Assembly (NCBI RefSeq): GCF_023205015.1
Contig: NZ_CP096258.1
Location: 3,162,001 to 3,226,000, forward strand
Length of the DNA stretch: 64,000 nt
DNA from: Providencia rettgeri
GTDB lineage: Bacteria > Pseudomonadota > Gammaproteobacteria > Enterobacterales > Enterobacteriaceae
Direction of reading: 5' to 3'
Below, piece after piece: positions 62,146-64,000 of the stretch (positions are counted from its first letter, which is position 1; each line of letters begins with the position of its first letter). A program made the position numbers and the translations under genes. Under the pieces are notes generated by a model. The model was not told the origin of the DNA and ran no database searches. It worked only from the letters and a program-made list of their open reading frames with translations.

Positions 62146-63184
62146 AACTCTATTCGCACTTTTTTTCTTATTTTACTCTTTTATATCCAACGCTCAAATT
62201 GTTGACGTGTGGCAATTTAATTCCATTGAAGAGCAAGAGTATTCTTTGCAGATTGCCTCACAATTGCGTTGCCCGCAGTGCCAAAACCAAAACTTACTTG
62301 AATCTAATGCCCCGACAGCGGTTAGTATGCGTCATCAAGTCTTCAAAATGGTCGCTGAGGGTAAAGATAAAGCGCAAATCATGCACTATATGACCGAGCG
62401 ATATGGTGATTTTGTGCTCTATAATCCACCGTTGACGATTGGAACTGCCCTGCTTTGGCTTTTACCTGGAATTGCTCTAATTGGCATTTTTTATGTAACG
62501 TTTAAATTCAGTCGGTCACATAAACAGCAGATCATAAAGAGCACGGTTAATCACCAACAAATATCCGAACAATTATTATCCTCAGATACAACATCATCAA
62601 CAGCCAGACTACCGCATGTTAATAAAGTACTTGCCATATTCATTGTGTCGGTCGTTATTGGTTACTTTTTCTCACCTCGATTTGAATTAGCCTATCAGGA
62701 ATACCAACGCATTTCCGATCCCTTACTATCATTCACACCATTACAACAAGAACAAAATGATTTATTACGTTTGCAAAATGATATTCGCCAATCACCTAAA
62801 AACAGTGAGCTTTGGGCGACACTGGGTGAATATTATCTCTATCAAAATAGTTATGATAATGCACTGATTGCTTATCAAAGAGCGCTAGAATATGGTGGGG
62901 AAAATGCTCAAATATATTCCGCTGTTGCCACCGTACTATATTATCAAGCAGGCCAACACCTAACAGGAGATGTTAGAGCGGTAATCAATAAAGCATTAGA
63001 GCTTGATAATCAAGAGGTTACTGCACTGATGTTAATCGCTTCAGATGCTTTTATGAATGCAAATTATGAGCAATCAATTGATATTTGGCAAAAATTATTA
63101 GATAGTAATAGCTCCCGTATTAATCGCTCTCAGCTCATTGAAGCTATTCATATGGCAAAAATAATGAAGAATAAAAAAGATTAA
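62138..63184 (+). CDS. nrfFG: fused NrfF-NrfG heme lyase accessory protein
   Basis: A 348-aa protein. Residues 1-125 are NrfF/CcmH-like with a signal peptide, the redox pair Cys45/Cys48 (LRCPQCQN) and a membrane helix. A second helix lies near 160-178, and residues about 185-348 are TPR repeats as in NrfG/CcmI. In E. coli these are two genes. The layout equals that of CcmH at 44697, suggesting descent from a CcmH-type fusion or an independent fusion. Confidence 0.9.
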   Translation: MLRTLFALFFLFYSFISNAQIVDVWQFNSIEEQEYSLQIASQLRCPQCQNQNLLESNAPTAVSMRHQVFKMVAEGKDKAQIMHYMTERYGDFVLYNPPLTIGTALLWLLPGIALIGIFYVTFKFSRSHKQQIIKSTVNHQQISEQLLSSDTTSSTARLPHVNKVLAIFIVSVVIGYFFSPRFELAYQEYQRISDPLLSFTPLQQEQNDLLRLQNDIRQSPKNSELWATLGEYYLYQNSYDNALIAYQRALEYGGENAQIYSAVATVLYYQAGQHLTGDVRAVINKALELDNQEVTALMLIASDAFMNANYEQSIDIWQKLLDSNSSRINRSQLIEAIHMAKIMKNKKD

Positions 63185-63512
63185 TCTTATTTTTCTTACT
63201 AAATTTGTCACCTTGGGAATTAATACATATTAAATTATCACAATAGTAATAAAATATCCCTTTATAAAATGTCTATTTATTTAAATGTGTAATTTTTCGT
63301 TTCTTATTGATTACCATTGTTTCCCTTCTATATTACTTCAAATAATCTTATGTTAGATTGGCACCAACTCATTATTCCAACTGTAATCCAAGTATATTTC
63401 CTTAAGTGAAACTAGCAATTAGATTTAGCTTAAGTGGGAATAATTTCATTTCCTTTTTATATTTTGGCATTCTTTGGGAGCATCAAAAATAATAACATAA
63501 GAAATAAATACT
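63185..63512. other. intergenic region downstream of nrf
   Basis: About 330 AT-rich bases. I see no strong terminator for nrf and no recognisable operator for the next gene. Confidence 0.45.
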
Positions 63513-63707
63513 ATGAAAAATAAAATATTTTCATTTTTAGTCGTCGGATTAATTGCGGGCGCTTCCTTTATAGGAGGCGTTGTTAGTAACTACACACCTG
63601 ATTTAGATATCGTAGAAAAATCTCAAAAAGCGGTTGAGGATTTTTTAGCATACCCCAAAACAGCTGAATATAAAAACGTTAAATATCATGAGATAAGAGA
63701 AACCTGA
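63513..63707 (+). pseudogene. small exported protein gene truncated by the insertion sequence
   Basis: Sixty-four codons: an N-terminal hydrophobic signal or anchor (FSFLVVGLIAGASFIGGVV) and then DFLAYPKTAEYKNVKYHEI. The phrase FLxYPxTAxYKNV is common in small enterobacterial proteins, where more residues and a Cys-Gly motif usually follow. Here the frame ends at TGA 63705-63707, which are also the first bases of the IS inverted repeat. The original 3' part has therefore been displaced beyond the window. The ribosome binding site is weak. Confidence 0.6.
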
Positions 63708-64000
63708 TCTGGTCAAGCTAGGCCGCACACTTTTTCCTTACACTTTCAAACTCAATTGGCGACATATCATTTAATGAAGTATGAAGCCGAACTGAGTTGT
63801 AGTATTTGATGTATTTCTCTACATCAGTTTTCATGCTTTCTCTGGTTAAATGGTAAACATTTAATAGCCATTCATTTTTCAAGCTGCCGAAAAACCTTTC
63901 AACCACAGCATTATCTAAACATGCTCCACAACCACTCATTGATGGCGTAATTCGATTGCTCCATAGCAATGATTGAAAACGCTTACTGGTGTATTGTGAG
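63705..64000 (-). mobile_element. IS3-family insertion sequence, one end
   Basis: The element begins with TGATCTGGTCAAGC, an IS3-type terminal sequence, followed 13 bases in by the stop codon of a transposase read toward the left. Only about 300 bases are inside the window; the rest lies to the right. Confidence 0.75.
63718..64000 (-). CDS. IS3-family transposase OrfB, C-terminal part
   Basis: The frame continues to the window edge. The visible part is the end of the rve integrase core: SQYTSKRFQSLLWSN, then SMSGCGACLDNAVVERFFGSLKNEW with the catalytic Glu, then YYNSVRLHTSLNDMSPIEFE. This DNAxxExFFxxLK pattern is the IS3/IS150 DDE signature. The Asp residues of the triad lie beyond the window. 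Confidence 0.9.
   Translation of the reverse strand, partial: SQYTSKRFQSLLWSNRITPSMSGCGACLDNAVVERFFGSLKNEWLLNVYHLTRESMKTDVEKYIKYYNSVRLHTSLNDMSPIEFESVRKKCAA

Noticed and set aside
1..64000. CRISPR arrays, tRNA or rRNA genes, prophage or integron structures
   Set aside because: No regularly spaced repeats, no recognisable tRNA or rRNA sequence, and no phage or integrase genes apart from the partial IS3-family element at the right edge.

Overview
The window looks like chromosomal DNA of a Morganellaceae enterobacterium, most likely Providencia (inference). The base composition is AT-rich, the polyamine, metK, nap, nrf and ccm proteins are close to enterobacterial ones, two ERIC elements are present, and a complete myo-inositol gene set occurs beside periplasmic nitrate and nitrite reduction. 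I see no rRNA, tRNA or CRISPR array. The window opens inside an alpha/beta hydrolase gene and closes inside an IS3-family transposase.

Layout. 1-10.8 kb: hydrolase tail, budC (acetoin/diacetyl reductase), speB and speA (putrescine from arginine), metK with tandem Met boxes, a sulfur-compound import pair (YeeE/YedE halves) with a persulfide-type ArsR regulator, sprT, an MgtE-type Mg transporter behind an M-box riboswitch, and a small HEAT-like protein. 10.8-17.4 kb: hcr-hcp, clcA, tehB and a secreted choloylglycine-hydrolase-family enzyme. hcp and tehB each carry an NsrR-type operator, so they form a nitrosative-stress pair. 17.5-23.6 kb: an unknown membrane-anchored protein, yceI with its b561 partner, a GST, an orphan MdcG, an FUSC-family membrane protein and an NAD(P)-binding protein.

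23.6-38.7 kb is a complete myo-inositol catabolic region: iolB, iolE, iolC fused to DUF2090, two Gfo/Idh/MocA dehydrogenases, an orphan PTS EIIA, an IolT-type MFS porter, iolD, iolA and an RpiR-type regulator. At its end lies a Gfo/Idh/MocA protein that has lost its catalytic residues. Four promoters in this region share one layout read toward the gene: a CRP-like site, then one or two boxes of the form TGAAA-N6-TTTCA, then the gene. This suggests one IolR/CRP regulon that includes the pseudoenzyme.

38.8-44.6 kb is more accessory: a small XRE regulator, a 0.9-kb gene-free stretch with a perfect CRP palindrome, a Rob-like AraC regulator, a copper module (OprC-type receptor plus DUF2946 protein), and an unrecognised Asn/Ser/Lys-rich protein.

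44.7-63.2 kb is an anaerobic respiration block. On the minus strand napFDAGHBC is followed by ccmCDEFGH, with ccmA and ccmB missing from their usual place. Divergently on the plus strand lies nrfABCDE with a fused nrfF-nrfG. The 0.8-kb region between napF and nrfA carries two NarL/NarP-type 7-2-7 palindromes and an FNR-like site. Nap reduces nitrate to nitrite, Nrf reduces nitrite to ammonium, the Ccm and Nrf lyases build their c-type hemes, and Hcp-Hcr and TehB fit the NO stress that this respiration creates. The last few hundred bases show an IS3-family insertion that cut a small exported-protein gene and supplied its stop codon.
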